From assembly GCF_004959765.1 (NCBI RefSeq), contig NZ_SJZD01000012.1, forward strand, positions 1-64,000: a stretch of 64,000 bases of DNA. The letters run 5' to 3'. The position numbers were made by a program, and so were the translations under genes. Positions 34,080 through 42,728 of this stretch are shown piece by piece (the stretch's first letter is position 1; each line of letters starts with the position of its first letter). The stretch comes from Flavobacterium sp. H122. Its GTDB lineage: Bacteria; Bacteroidota; Bacteroidia; Flavobacteriales; Flavobacteriaceae. The notes under the pieces are model-generated. The model made no database searches. It worked only from the letters and a program-made list of their open reading frames with translations, and had not been told where the DNA came from.

Positions 34080-35015
34080 ATGACAAATTTGAAACACAAA
34101 TTCTCTATACAGATAACTACAAAAAACAGAATTCAGGATTTGTTGTTTACACTTTCCCAAATACAAGAAATTACTGAGCGAAAAGATGTTGAGTGTGTAA
34201 TCTATGACGACGGATCTGTTGACGGGACTTTTGATATAATAAAGAAAAAATTTCCGTTGATTAAACTTTTTAGGAATGATAAAAGTAAGGGGCTTATTTT
34301 CTGTAGAAACAGGATGTTGAATACAAGTGAGTCTGATTATGTCATTTCGCTGGATGATGATGCTCATTTTTTGTCAGAGAATGTTTTGGAAAACATTGAA
34401 AATTATTTTAATGAAAATTCTGCCTGTGGTGTTATAGCTACCCGGATTTTTTGGGGAATAAGCCCGCCAATTTCTACTTTCTCAGATGAAAAACCATTAA
34501 GAGTAAGAGGATTTGTTGGGTGTGGCCATGTATGGAATATGAAAGCATGGGCTTCAGTTCCTGATTATCCTGACTGGTTTGTGTTTTATGGCGAAGAAGA
34601 GTTCGCAGGTTATCAGTTGTTCAAGAAGAAATGGGAGATTCATTATGTGCCAAAAATATTGATTCATCACAGAGTAGATGTCAAGGGAAGAAAGAAGAAT
34701 GATGATTATTCTATACGGTTACGACGTTCGCTACGTTCAGGTTGGTATTTGTATTTTCTTTTTATTCCGGTAAAAATGATTCCGGCAAAAATGATGTATT
34801 CACTTTGGATTCAGATTAATAAAAAAGTATTTAGGGGAGATTTGAGGGCTTTAAAAGCAATAGTTTTGGCAATTATAGATTTATTTGTGAATTTGTTTCG
34901 TTTGTTCAAAAATAGAGAAGGCTTTACGGTTGATGAGTATAAAGTTTTTTGTAATTTGCCCCAAACTAAGATTTATTGGACTCCAAAAAATGAAACAAGT
35001 AATTCCACAATATAA
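34080..35015 (+). CDS. GT2-family glycosyltransferase
   Basis: A 311-residue enzyme with FSIQITTKNRIQDLLFTLSQ, VIYDDGSVDGTFDII, LIFCRNRMLNTSESDYVISL with the metal site DDDAHF, and the acceptor-side PDWFVFYGEEEFAGYQLFKK. The style is that of rhamnosyltransferase-like GT2s. Its end overlaps the following methyltransferase start (34990-35015). Confidence 0.88.
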   Translation: MTNLKHKFSIQITTKNRIQDLLFTLSQIQEITERKDVECVIYDDGSVDGTFDIIKKKFPLIKLFRNDKSKGLIFCRNRMLNTSESDYVISLDDDAHFLSENVLENIENYFNENSACGVIATRIFWGISPPISTFSDEKPLRVRGFVGCGHVWNMKAWASVPDYPDWFVFYGEEEFAGYQLFKKKWEIHYVPKILIHHRVDVKGRKKNDDYSIRLRRSLRSGWYLYFLFIPVKMIPAKMMYSLWIQINKKVFRGDLRALKAIVLAIIDLFVNLFRLFKNREGFTVDEYKVFCNLPQTKIYWTPKNETSNSTI

Positions 35016-35640
35016 AACAAGAGGCGATTTTGCTCATGAGATGATTGATAAATATTTTAAATCATCACCAAATAAGACGGTTAGCGATATTGGAGCCGGA
35101 TTTGGTTTTATGGGTGAAAAAATTAAAAACTCCGGTGGTGATTGGCAGCCTTTTGATTATGTTCGGAAAATTGAGGAATCAATTATATGGGATTTGAATT
35201 GTTCTGAACCTGAAAATGTTAAAAAAGCCGGTATGGTTATTTTTCTTGAAGTACTGGAACATTTGGCCAACCCGCTATTGGCAATACAAAATATTTCTGA
35301 CCATATAGAAAAAGGAGGCTTTTTGGTGTTAACCACCCCAAATCCACAATCCAGTAAAAACAGAATTAATTTGATGGTAAAAGGTACTTTGTACGCTTTT
35401 CAGGAAAAACACTTGCAGGAACATCATGTTTTTACACCTTGGGAACATATAGTTAAAATGTTTTTGGAACAAACTGGTTTCGAAATATTGGAGTATGCCA
35501 TTGTAGATACCGCATACCAGGGAGAGAAGCCTAAAACTGTCAAGGCATATCTGAAAAAAGTTATCGAAAGATCGATTGAAAAATATAATCCTAAATCGGT
35601 TGGGATGAGTTATGGAATTGTAGCAAAAAAATCGAAATGA
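34990..35640 (+). CDS. class I SAM-dependent methyltransferase
   Basis: A 216-residue protein with the SAM-binding motif TVSDIGAGFGFMGEKI, an acidic loop IIWDLNCSEPE, post-motif VIFLEVLEHLANPLLAIQNI, and LVLTTPNPQSSKNR. It is of the UbiE/Coq3-like type common in glycan clusters. ATG 34990 is chosen because the earlier in-frame ATG 34930 is inside the preceding gene. It could O-methylate a sugar, possibly the chain end recognised by the Wzt extension; that link is inference. It overlaps the neuB-type gene by 4 bases. Confidence 0.85.
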   Translation: MKQVIPQYKTRGDFAHEMIDKYFKSSPNKTVSDIGAGFGFMGEKIKNSGGDWQPFDYVRKIEESIIWDLNCSEPENVKKAGMVIFLEVLEHLANPLLAIQNISDHIEKGGFLVLTTPNPQSSKNRINLMVKGTLYAFQEKHLQEHHVFTPWEHIVKMFLEQTGFEILEYAIVDTAYQGEKPKTVKAYLKKVIERSIEKYNPKSVGMSYGIVAKKSK

Positions 35641-36656
35641 GCGTAAAGAATGAAGTTTATCTCATCGCCGAAATAGGTCAGGCTCATGAAGGCAGTCTGG
35701 GAATACTGCATTCTTATATTGATGCCGTAGCATCAACAGGTGTACAGGCAATAAAATTTCAGATGCATATTGCAGAAGCAGAAAGTAGTTTGTATGAGCC
35801 ATTTCGTGTGAAATTCTCCTTGGAAGACCAAACCCGATACGATTATTGGCAGAGAATGGGCTTTACCTTGGAACAGTGGAAAGAAATTAAAAAACATTGT
35901 GATGAAGTTGGCCTGGATTTTATTTGTTCACCATTTAGTAATCAGGCAGTAGATTGGCTGGAAGAGATTGGAGTTAAATATTATAAAGTCGGCTCCGGTG
36001 AAGTGAACAACCTGTTGTTGCTTGAAAAAATTACAGGAACCAAAAAGCCGGTTATTATTTCTTCGGGTATGAGTTCTTATGAAGAATTGGATTGTACCGT
36101 TGCTTTTTTAAAAGAAAGAAATGTGGCTTTTTCAATTTTGCAATGCACAACTTCTTATCCTACACAACCCGAACAATTTGGTTTTAATGTAATCCGTGAA
36201 TTGAAAGAAAAGTATGGTGTTCCAGTAGGTTTTTCTGATCATTCCGCAAAAGTGTCCACGAATATTGCTGCTGTGGCACTGGGCGCAGAAATACTGGAGT
36301 TTCATGTGGTTTTCGATAGGAGAATGTTTGGCCCGGATACAAAATCCTCATTATTAATCGATGAGGTTTCACAATTGGTGGAGGACGTTAATGCTGTTTA
36401 CAAAGCTATTCAGCACCCGATTGATAAAAGTAATAACAAACAATTCTCTGAATTGAAATCTATTTTTGAAAAATCATTAGCCATAAACAAAGATTTGCCG
36501 AAAGGGCATTGTTTGACTTTTGAAGATTTAGAGGCAAAGAAACCTAAAGGACACGGAATAGAAGCATTAAAGTTTCAAGACGTTATTGGAATGAAGTTAA
36601 AGCATGATATGAAACAATGGAATTTCATTAATGAAAATGATTTAATAAATGATTAG
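35637..36656 (+). CDS. neuB: nonulosonic (sialic-type) acid synthase
   Basis: A 339-residue NeuB-family TIM-barrel enzyme with a C-terminal SAF (antifreeze-like) domain. Visible are YLIAEIGQAHEGSLGILHSY, AIKFQMH, FICSPFSNQAVDWLEEIGVK, YYKVGSGEVNN, IISSGMSS, QCTTSYPTQP, GFSDHSAKV and EFHVVFDRRMFGPD. The SAF part is KSLAINKDLPKGHCLTFEDL and onward. It condenses ManNAc (or a 2,4-diamino hexose in legionaminate/pseudaminate paths) with phosphoenolpyruvate. It is first of neuB-neuC-neuA, all overlapping, so the product is made as a unit and used as a CMP sugar. Confidence 0.93.
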   Translation: MSVKNEVYLIAEIGQAHEGSLGILHSYIDAVASTGVQAIKFQMHIAEAESSLYEPFRVKFSLEDQTRYDYWQRMGFTLEQWKEIKKHCDEVGLDFICSPFSNQAVDWLEEIGVKYYKVGSGEVNNLLLLEKITGTKKPVIISSGMSSYEELDCTVAFLKERNVAFSILQCTTSYPTQPEQFGFNVIRELKEKYGVPVGFSDHSAKVSTNIAAVALGAEILEFHVVFDRRMFGPDTKSSLLIDEVSQLVEDVNAVYKAIQHPIDKSNNKQFSELKSIFEKSLAINKDLPKGHCLTFEDLEAKKPKGHGIEALKFQDVIGMKLKHDMKQWNFINENDLIND

Positions 36657-37812
36657 TAAAAGAAAAATAGCTGTTGTTATTACCGCCCGTCCATCCTACA
36701 GCAGAGTAAAAACTGTTTTGGAGGCCATACAAAACCATTCGGAATTAGAACTTCAGCTGGTGGTTGCCGCTTCAGCACTTTTAGACCGATATGGTTCAGC
36801 AGTGAATTATATTGAGAAAGATGGCTTTACCATTGCTGCTCGGGTTTTTAATGTTCTGGAAGGAGAAAATCTTACAGCTGCAGCAAAAACAACAGGCATC
36901 GGTATTTTGGAATTATCTACTGTTTTTGATAATTTAAAACCGGATGTTGTGGTAACTGTAGCTGATCGTTTTGAAACCATGGCTACAGCCATCGCGGCTT
37001 CCTATATGAATATTCCACTGGCACACATACAAGGAGGAGAAGTTACCGGAAACATAGATGAAAAGGTAAGGCATTCAATCACCAAATTAGCTGATTATCA
37101 TTTTGTAGCTTCTGAAAGTGCAAAAGAACGCGTATTGAAATTGGGAGAAAACCCGGATTTCGTTTTCAATACAGGATGTCCTTCAATAGATTTGGCTAAA
37201 CAGGTAAAAGAAAACAGTGCTGTTTTACCTTTTGATCCTTACGAAAAGTATGGAGGTGTTGGTGCAAAACCGGATTTATCAAAAGGTTATTTAGTAGTCA
37301 TGCAGCATCCGGTTACAAATGAATACCAGGATTCCAGAAAACATATTGAAGCAACGCTTCAGGCTGTTTATAAATTAAATAGACCTACACTGTGGTTTTG
37401 GCCCAATGTAGATGCCGGTGCAGACGGTACTTCAACAGGTATCAGGGCTTTTAGGGAGACCCATCTTTTACCGAATGTCCATTTCTTTAAAAATATGGAA
37501 GGCAAAGATTTTCTGCATTTGCTCAATCACACAGACTGCCTGATTGGAAATTCCAGTGTAGGGATTCGGGAATGTGCTTATCTGGGTGTTCCGGTTGTTA
37601 ATATCGGATCCCGTCAGAACAGAAGGGATCGCGGAGTTAATGTAATAGATGTGGACTATGATGAAGCCAATATTAAAAAAGCTATAGAAGAGCGGATTTT
37701 AAATAAAAATAAAATTGCTTCCAATGTATACGGAGGCGGGAATGCGGGTGAACAGATTGCCGATTTGTTAGAAAAATTGCCAATCCAATTTCATAAAACA
37801 ATCATGTATTAA
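36649..37812 (+). CDS. neuC: hydrolysing UDP-sugar 2-epimerase (NeuC type)
   Basis: A 387-residue epimerase with KIAVVITARPSYSRVKTVLE, VVTVADRFETMATAIAASYM, PLAHIQGGEVTGNIDEKVRH, FNTGCPSIDLA and NSSVGIRECAYLGVPVVNIG. It belongs to the hydrolysing branch (NeuC/LegG/NnaA) and differs from the WecB at 30700. It releases UDP and gives free ManNAc (or the diacetamido analogue) for NeuB. It overlaps neuB by 8 bases and the CMP-synthetase gene by one base. The substrate cannot be settled from sequence alone: no 4,6-dehydratase of a legionaminate path is in the window, which favours the UDP-GlcNAc to ManNAc reading. Confidence 0.9.
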   Translation: MISKRKIAVVITARPSYSRVKTVLEAIQNHSELELQLVVAASALLDRYGSAVNYIEKDGFTIAARVFNVLEGENLTAAAKTTGIGILELSTVFDNLKPDVVVTVADRFETMATAIAASYMNIPLAHIQGGEVTGNIDEKVRHSITKLADYHFVASESAKERVLKLGENPDFVFNTGCPSIDLAKQVKENSAVLPFDPYEKYGGVGAKPDLSKGYLVVMQHPVTNEYQDSRKHIEATLQAVYKLNRPTLWFWPNVDAGADGTSTGIRAFRETHLLPNVHFFKNMEGKDFLHLLNHTDCLIGNSSVGIRECAYLGVPVVNIGSRQNRRDRGVNVIDVDYDEANIKKAIEERILNKNKIASNVYGGGNAGEQIADLLEKLPIQFHKTIMY

Positions 37813-38513
37813 TGAAAATTTTAGGTATTATTCCAGCACGTGGCGGTTCAAAAGGTGTGCCAGGCAAAAATATTAAAATGCTTGGGGATAAGCCTTTATT
37901 AGCCTATAGTGGTGAAGCTGCTTCACAAGCAGCGTTTTTAACAAAAACAATTCTTTCTTCTGATAATGGGGCTATTCAGGCTGTTGCAATAGAATACGGG
38001 CTTGAGGTTCCCTTTACAAGACCTGAAACTTTAGCGACTGATACAGCTTCAAGCATTGATGTGGTGAAGCACGCAGTTGAATATTTGGAAAGACAAGGTG
38101 AATATTTTGATGCGGTTTGCTTACTGCAGCCCACTTCCCCTTTTCGGGAACAAGGATTTATCGATAAAGCCATTCAAAAATTCATAGTTGATGGAACTGA
38201 TGCTTTAGTAAGTGTACTTCCTGTACCGCATGAGTACAATCCACATTGGGTTTTCGAAGTGGATAATAAAGGATTACTGCGGATAGCTACCGGAGAAAAG
38301 GAAATTATTAAAAGAAGACAGGAACTGCCTCAGGCTTATTTTAGAGACGGCTCACTATATATAACAAAAGTTTCGGTTATTAAACAGGGAAGTTTTTATG
38401 GAGAAAAATTAAGTTATATAGAAAGCAATCCTGATTTTTATGTAAATATTGATACATTCCAAGACTGGATTAAAGCCGAAGAGAATTTAAAATTGATTAA
38501 AGATAGATTGTAA
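37812..38513 (+). CDS. neuA: CMP-nonulosonate (N-acylneuraminate) cytidylyltransferase
   Basis: A 233-residue nucleotidyltransferase. MKILGIIPARGGSKGVPGKN is the CMP-sialate synthetase signature, followed by KPLLAYSGEAASQAA, RPETLATDTASSIDVVKHAV, LLQPTSPFREQGFIDKA and FVNID-like FYVNIDTFQDWIKAE. It activates the NeuB product with CTP to the CMP sugar. It overlaps neuC and the amidotransferase gene by one base each. Single-domain length (no esterase extension) is as for bacterial enzymes of this branch. Confidence 0.93.
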   Translation: MKILGIIPARGGSKGVPGKNIKMLGDKPLLAYSGEAASQAAFLTKTILSSDNGAIQAVAIEYGLEVPFTRPETLATDTASSIDVVKHAVEYLERQGEYFDAVCLLQPTSPFREQGFIDKAIQKFIVDGTDALVSVLPVPHEYNPHWVFEVDNKGLLRIATGEKEIIKRRQELPQAYFRDGSLYITKVSVIKQGSFYGEKLSYIESNPDFYVNIDTFQDWIKAEENLKLIKDRL

Positions 38514-40228
38514 TGTGCGGGATTGCAGGAATAGTTTCTTCTTCACTTTCATTGCTTGAAAGAGAAAACCTATTGCATAGGATGCTTGATGCACAGGAAC
38601 ACCGCGGTCCTGATGCCAAACAGGAATGGCATGATCAATGCTGTAGTTTAGGGCATAACCGATTAAGTATTATTGATCTCTCGACAGCAGCCAATCAGCC
38701 CATGCAAAGCAGTTGTGGAAGGTACAGGATAGTTTTTAACGGGGAGATTTATAATTATATTGAAATACGGAATGAACTTCAGCCGTATTTCAATTTTCAT
38801 ACCCAATCAGATACTGAGGTTTTGTTGAATGGGTATATTCATTGGGGGAAAGATTTCCTGCACCGTCTTAACGGAATGTTTTCCATAGCAATATGGGATA
38901 CAAAAGACAGGAAAATGTTCATAGCAAGAGACCGGTTTGGAGTGAAACCATTCTATTATTGCACCGATGCTGCACGTTTCGTTTTTGCAAGTGAGATAAA
39001 AACCATTTGGGGAGCGGGAATCCCTAAAATACCGAACAATAAAATCTGGGCAAATTATTTAAGTTTTGGTACTTACGGACTGCCTCATGAAACGTTTTGG
39101 ACTGGGATTCATCAGTTGCCTGCCGGGCATTATGCTGAAATCAAAAGTAATTCTTTAAATGCAGTACAGCCTGAACTTTGGTATGATTTTGTTTCAAGAG
39201 TTAATGGAATTGAGCCTTTGACAATTAGTCAGTTGCAAAAACAATATACTGATTTACTCAATGATTCCATTCAACTTCGATTTAGAGCTGATGTACCTCT
39301 TGGTATGAATGTGAGCGGTGGTTTGGATTCTTCAACATTAATAGCCCTGATTCATAAAAATTTACCTTTCAGTAAAAAAATGGAAGCTTTTACATTTTAT
39401 TGTAATGATGTGAATTATGATGAATTGCCGTGGGTAGAAGCCTTACTTAAAGATAAGCCCTATTCCTTAAATAAAGTCCTTTTGCAAGCTGAAAACATCC
39501 CGCAATTAATAACTGAAATTGCCGAAAATCAGGATGAGCCTTTTGGAGGTTTTCCAACATTGGCTTACAGTTTATTGTTTCAGGAAGCTGGGAAAAAAGG
39601 AATTAAAGTACTGTTGGATGGTCAGGGGATGGATGAGGCCTGGGCAGGCTACGATTATTATCATAACGAGACAGGAGGTGTTATTCAAGGAGTGACCTCA
39701 AGTCCGGTAAGACCGGAAGTGTTATTGCCTGAGTTTACTCAATTTGCTGATAAAGAAAACTATGTTCAGCCGTTTGCTTCTAAAATGCAGAATATGCAGT
39801 ATAGAGATATCTTTTATACCAAAATACCCAGAGCTTTACGATTTAACGATCGAATCAGTATGATGCACGGAACAGAGTTACGGGAACCTTTTTTAGATTA
39901 CCGCTTAATGGAAATGGCATTTGCTCAAAGTGATGATGTGAAATTTAAAGGAGGCAATACAAAATGGATGTTACGTCAAATCAGTCAGAAATTAATTTCG
40001 GATAAAGTCGCTTTGGCACCAAAAAGACCTTTGCAAACGCCACAACGTGAGTGGATTGCCGGTGAATTGAATGCATATGTCTCTGAAAATATCGGGAAGT
40101 TCTCACAGTTCGATTTTGTCAATAAAATCAAAGTGGAAAAGATTTGGCAGGAATATATTAAGGGAAATCAGGATAATAGTTTTTATATTTGGCAATGGAT
40201 TAATACAGTTGTCTTATTAGAAAATTAA
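38513..40228 (+). CDS. asparagine-synthase-like glutamine amidotransferase
   Basis: A 571-residue AsnB-family enzyme. Cys2 of MCGIAGIVSS is the glutaminase nucleophile, with EHRGPDAKQEW, GHNRLSIIDLS, FNGEIYNY and FIARDRFGVKPFYY completing the N-terminal domain. The synthetase domain has NVSGGLDSSTLIALI (PPi loop), LLDGQGMDEAWAGYDYYHNE and EPFLDYRLMEMA. It lies between the CMP-nonulosonate synthetase and a GT-B gene in a tight operon, so it more likely amidates a sugar carboxylate in the glycan than makes asparagine. WbpS-like enzymes are precedents; this is inference from position. Confidence 0.88.
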   Translation: MCGIAGIVSSSLSLLERENLLHRMLDAQEHRGPDAKQEWHDQCCSLGHNRLSIIDLSTAANQPMQSSCGRYRIVFNGEIYNYIEIRNELQPYFNFHTQSDTEVLLNGYIHWGKDFLHRLNGMFSIAIWDTKDRKMFIARDRFGVKPFYYCTDAARFVFASEIKTIWGAGIPKIPNNKIWANYLSFGTYGLPHETFWTGIHQLPAGHYAEIKSNSLNAVQPELWYDFVSRVNGIEPLTISQLQKQYTDLLNDSIQLRFRADVPLGMNVSGGLDSSTLIALIHKNLPFSKKMEAFTFYCNDVNYDELPWVEALLKDKPYSLNKVLLQAENIPQLITEIAENQDEPFGGFPTLAYSLLFQEAGKKGIKVLLDGQGMDEAWAGYDYYHNETGGVIQGVTSSPVRPEVLLPEFTQFADKENYVQPFASKMQNMQYRDIFYTKIPRALRFNDRISMMHGTELREPFLDYRLMEMAFAQSDDVKFKGGNTKWMLRQISQKLISDKVALAPKRPLQTPQREWIAGELNAYVSENIGKFSQFDFVNKIKVEKIWQEYIKGNQDNSFYIWQWINTVVLLEN

Positions 40229-40230
40229 TA

Positions 40231-41622
40231 ATGAAAAAAATTGGTGTAGTAATTACTGATGGAGTAGGGTTTCGCAATTTTGTATTAAGTGATTTTTTAA
40301 TAAAATCTCAAGAGCAATTTGAAGAAGTTATCGTATTTTCTTGTTTGCCCGAATCAGTCTATCAAAACTTAAATTTTAAAGTTAAAATAGTTGAATTAGA
40401 AGTTTTTGAAGAATCTTTTTATACATGGTTTTTTAGAAAGGCAAAAGAACTTGCGCATTTGCAAAAACACAAAAAAGACAATTTTGGGATTACCGACAAT
40501 CTAAATGCAAATTATTCAAAGGCAAAAACTCCCAGAGGATGGACTACTAGATTTTTGTTCCCAATAACCAGTATCTGTAATTCTGAAAATTGGATTTTAC
40601 GATGGGAAAAATGGCAGCAACTAACCTTTGCCAAAAAAAACATCACAAAAAAATATAGAAAAATTCTAAAAGATTTTGGTCCGGATGTACTCTTTTTTAC
40701 ACATCAACGTCCGCCATTTATAGCACCTTTAATTCACGCCGCTCAAAAACAAAAGATAAAAACAGCCAGTTTTATTTTTAGTTGGGATAATCTGGCATCT
40801 AAAGGAAGAATGGCTGGAAGTTTCGATCATTATTTAGTATGGAGTGAGCTAATGAAAAAAGAATTGCTTCATTTTTATACTTCAATAAAGGAAAACCAAG
40901 TGGGTGTTGTTGGAACACCACAGTTTGAACCTTATATTTTAAATCGATATGGTTTAGATAAGCTGACTTTTTGTAGTAAATTCAATTTAGATTTAAATAA
41001 AAAAACAATTTTATTCAGTTGTGGAGATGTTTCCACAAGCCCTAATGATACAAGATATATAGAGGCTATTGCAGAAATTATTGCTGACGGGAAATTAGAT
41101 GAAGAAGTGAATTTTTTAGTAAGAACTTCACCTGCCGAGACACCTGAACGGTTTAATGAATTAGCCGTTAAGTATCCATGGATTAGCTGGAATTACCCTA
41201 AATGGACTCAAGCCCGATCTAATCATCAGGAAAATTGGTCACAACGTATTCCAACAGTTGAAGATGTCTCCGATTTAAAATCGGTTTTACAGTATTGTGA
41301 TCTATGTGTAAATATGCTTTCGACTATGAGTCTGGATGCTATGTTGTTTGATAAGCCGGTGATTAATACCGTTTTCGGAAATGGCATTAACGGATTGGTT
41401 AATGACCAGAGGTTTTTAAATTATGCACACATAAAAAAAGTGCTTGATAGTGGAGCAGTTACCATTGCTGAAAACGAGGAAGAATTAATTTCGGCAATCA
41501 ATCAATGTTTGTTCACGCCAGATTATAAATTAAATGAGCAAAAAGGACTATTGGAGTTGCAAATTGGCAAACCATTAGAACAAACCAGTAAAAGAATTGC
41601 TCAAGCATTGAGGAATTGCTGA
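40231..41622 (+). CDS. putative GT-B glycosyltransferase of unknown family
   Basis: A 463-residue soluble protein starting KKIGVVITDGVGFRNFVLSD. Two Rossmann-like halves can be seen: DVLFFTHQRPPFIAPLIHAA with TASFIFSWDNLASKGRMAGS in the first, and KKTILFSCGDVSTSPNDTRY plus LQYCDLCVNMLSTMSLDAML then FDKPVINTVFG in the second. The latter is reminiscent of the donor site in CDP-glycerol-transferase or Kdo/sialyl-type GT-B enzymes. Its place right after neuBCA and the amidotransferase makes it a candidate nonulosonate transferase. I cannot assign a CAZy family. The gene ends 53 bases before the GtrB-like gene. Confidence 0.65.
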   Translation: MKKIGVVITDGVGFRNFVLSDFLIKSQEQFEEVIVFSCLPESVYQNLNFKVKIVELEVFEESFYTWFFRKAKELAHLQKHKKDNFGITDNLNANYSKAKTPRGWTTRFLFPITSICNSENWILRWEKWQQLTFAKKNITKKYRKILKDFGPDVLFFTHQRPPFIAPLIHAAQKQKIKTASFIFSWDNLASKGRMAGSFDHYLVWSELMKKELLHFYTSIKENQVGVVGTPQFEPYILNRYGLDKLTFCSKFNLDLNKKTILFSCGDVSTSPNDTRYIEAIAEIIADGKLDEEVNFLVRTSPAETPERFNELAVKYPWISWNYPKWTQARSNHQENWSQRIPTVEDVSDLKSVLQYCDLCVNMLSTMSLDAMLFDKPVINTVFGNGINGLVNDQRFLNYAHIKKVLDSGAVTIAENEEELISAINQCLFTPDYKLNEQKGLLELQIGKPLEQTSKRIAQALRNC

Positions 41623-41675
41623 CAGGTTAATTGGTTTGAAATGCTTTTGAACTTTCCCTTAGTTAAATTATAAAT

Positions 41676-42608
41676 ATGAAAGAAGAATTTAGTCCTGAAA
41701 TTTCATTTGTAAGCCCTGTTTACAAAGCAGAAAGAATACTTGATAAATTAGTTTCGGAAATTCAGAAGGTGATGGACGAAATCAATCAACCCTATGAAGT
41801 TATTTTAGTTGATGATAGAAGTCCTGATGGAAGCTGGCAGGTTATGAGAAAAATTTCAAGCAAATTTCCCGAGGTGAAAAGCATCAGATTGAGCAGAAAT
41901 TTTGGACAGCATCCGGCAATTATGGCTGGATTGTCTATGGCAAAAGGGGAGTGGGTTGTTGTAATGGATTGTGATTTACAAGACCAGCCAAAAGAGGTAT
42001 TGAAATTATACAATAAAGCCAAGGAAGGGTTTGATATAGTTTTCGCGAAACGAAAACACAGAAAAGATGGGTTTTTAAAAAAAATGTCATCTGCCATTTT
42101 TTCTAAAGTGTATAGCTTTTTTACTGATACAAAGTATGACAATGAAATTGCTAATTTTGGGATTTACAATAAAAAAACAATAAAGTCAATCCTTGAAATT
42201 ACTGATGCAATAAAATTTTTTCCTCTTTTCGTTAAACTTGTAGGATTTAATTTTACTTCAGTTGTGGTGGAACACGCTGAAAGAGAAGAAGGCGAATCTA
42301 GTTATAGTTTTTCAAAATTAATTAGTCTGGCATTTAATACTATTATTTCATTCTCAAATAAACCGTTGAAGCTCTTCGTGAAGTTTGGAATTACTATGTC
42401 AATGATTTCATTTCTTTTTGGAATTTATAACATATATCTCGCAATGACAAATCAAATTGAAGTTTTAGGTTATAGTTCTATCATTGTTTCTGTTTGGTTT
42501 TTATCTGGAATAATTATTACAACTATTGGTGTAACAGGTATTTATATCGGTAAAATATTCGATCAGACTAAAAATAGACCCACCTTTATAATTGATGAAA
42601 TAGTATGA
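41676..42608 (+). CDS. GtrB/DPM1-type polyprenyl-phosphate glycosyltransferase
   Basis: A 310-residue GT2 enzyme with EISFVSPVYKAERILDKLVS, VILVDDRSPDGSW, RLSRNFGQHPAIMAGLSMAK and VVMDCDLQDQPKE (metal site). Two C-terminal transmembrane helices lie at about 233-255 and 268-292. This is the class that makes undecaprenyl-phosphate sugars (GtrB, ArnC, DPM1 relatives) for use outside the inner membrane. A GT-C-type enzyme at 43836 may use its product. The stop TGA overlaps the start of the decayed acetyltransferase (ATGA at 42605). Confidence 0.88.
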   Translation: MKEEFSPEISFVSPVYKAERILDKLVSEIQKVMDEINQPYEVILVDDRSPDGSWQVMRKISSKFPEVKSIRLSRNFGQHPAIMAGLSMAKGEWVVVMDCDLQDQPKEVLKLYNKAKEGFDIVFAKRKHRKDGFLKKMSSAIFSKVYSFFTDTKYDNEIANFGIYNKKTIKSILEITDAIKFFPLFVKLVGFNFTSVVVEHAEREEGESSYSFSKLISLAFNTIISFSNKPLKLFVKFGITMSMISFLFGIYNIYLAMTNQIEVLGYSSIIVSVWFLSGIIITTIGVTGIYIGKIFDQTKNRPTFIIDEIV

Positions 42609-42728
42609 TAAAAAAGCTTGATTGGGATTCGGATGCAGAGATCCAATATAGGCGCTTGCTATATATATGAGAAACTCGGGTACAAGGTTTTAGAAGAAAA
42701 GTACATTAAACATTATTGGAGAATATGA
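42605..42728 (+). pseudogene. scar of a GNAT acetyltransferase (WecD/RffC-like), internally deleted
   Basis: ATG 42605 overlaps the previous stop as ATGA and opens MIKKLDWDSD, an N-terminus typical of WecD-like GNATs. After codon 10 the frame degenerates and stops at 42670. In another frame 42633-42728 encodes QRSNIGACYIYEKLGYKVLE followed by EKYIKHYWRI and a TGA. This is a classic GNAT C-terminus (N-x-x-A-C-x-x-Y-E-K-L-G-Y). That TGA overlaps the WecE-type gene start as ATGA (42725-42728). Both original junctions are kept while the ~150-200 middle codons are gone. A GNAT next to wecE would acetylate dTDP-Fuc4N. Confidence 0.82.

Noticed and set aside
35637-38513. Assignment of neuBCA to legionaminic or pseudaminic acid synthesis
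   Set aside because: No 4,6-dehydratase gene is in the window, and the aminotransferase and acyltransferase lie 12 kb away next to a WecF-like enzyme. The general sialic-type call is kept.
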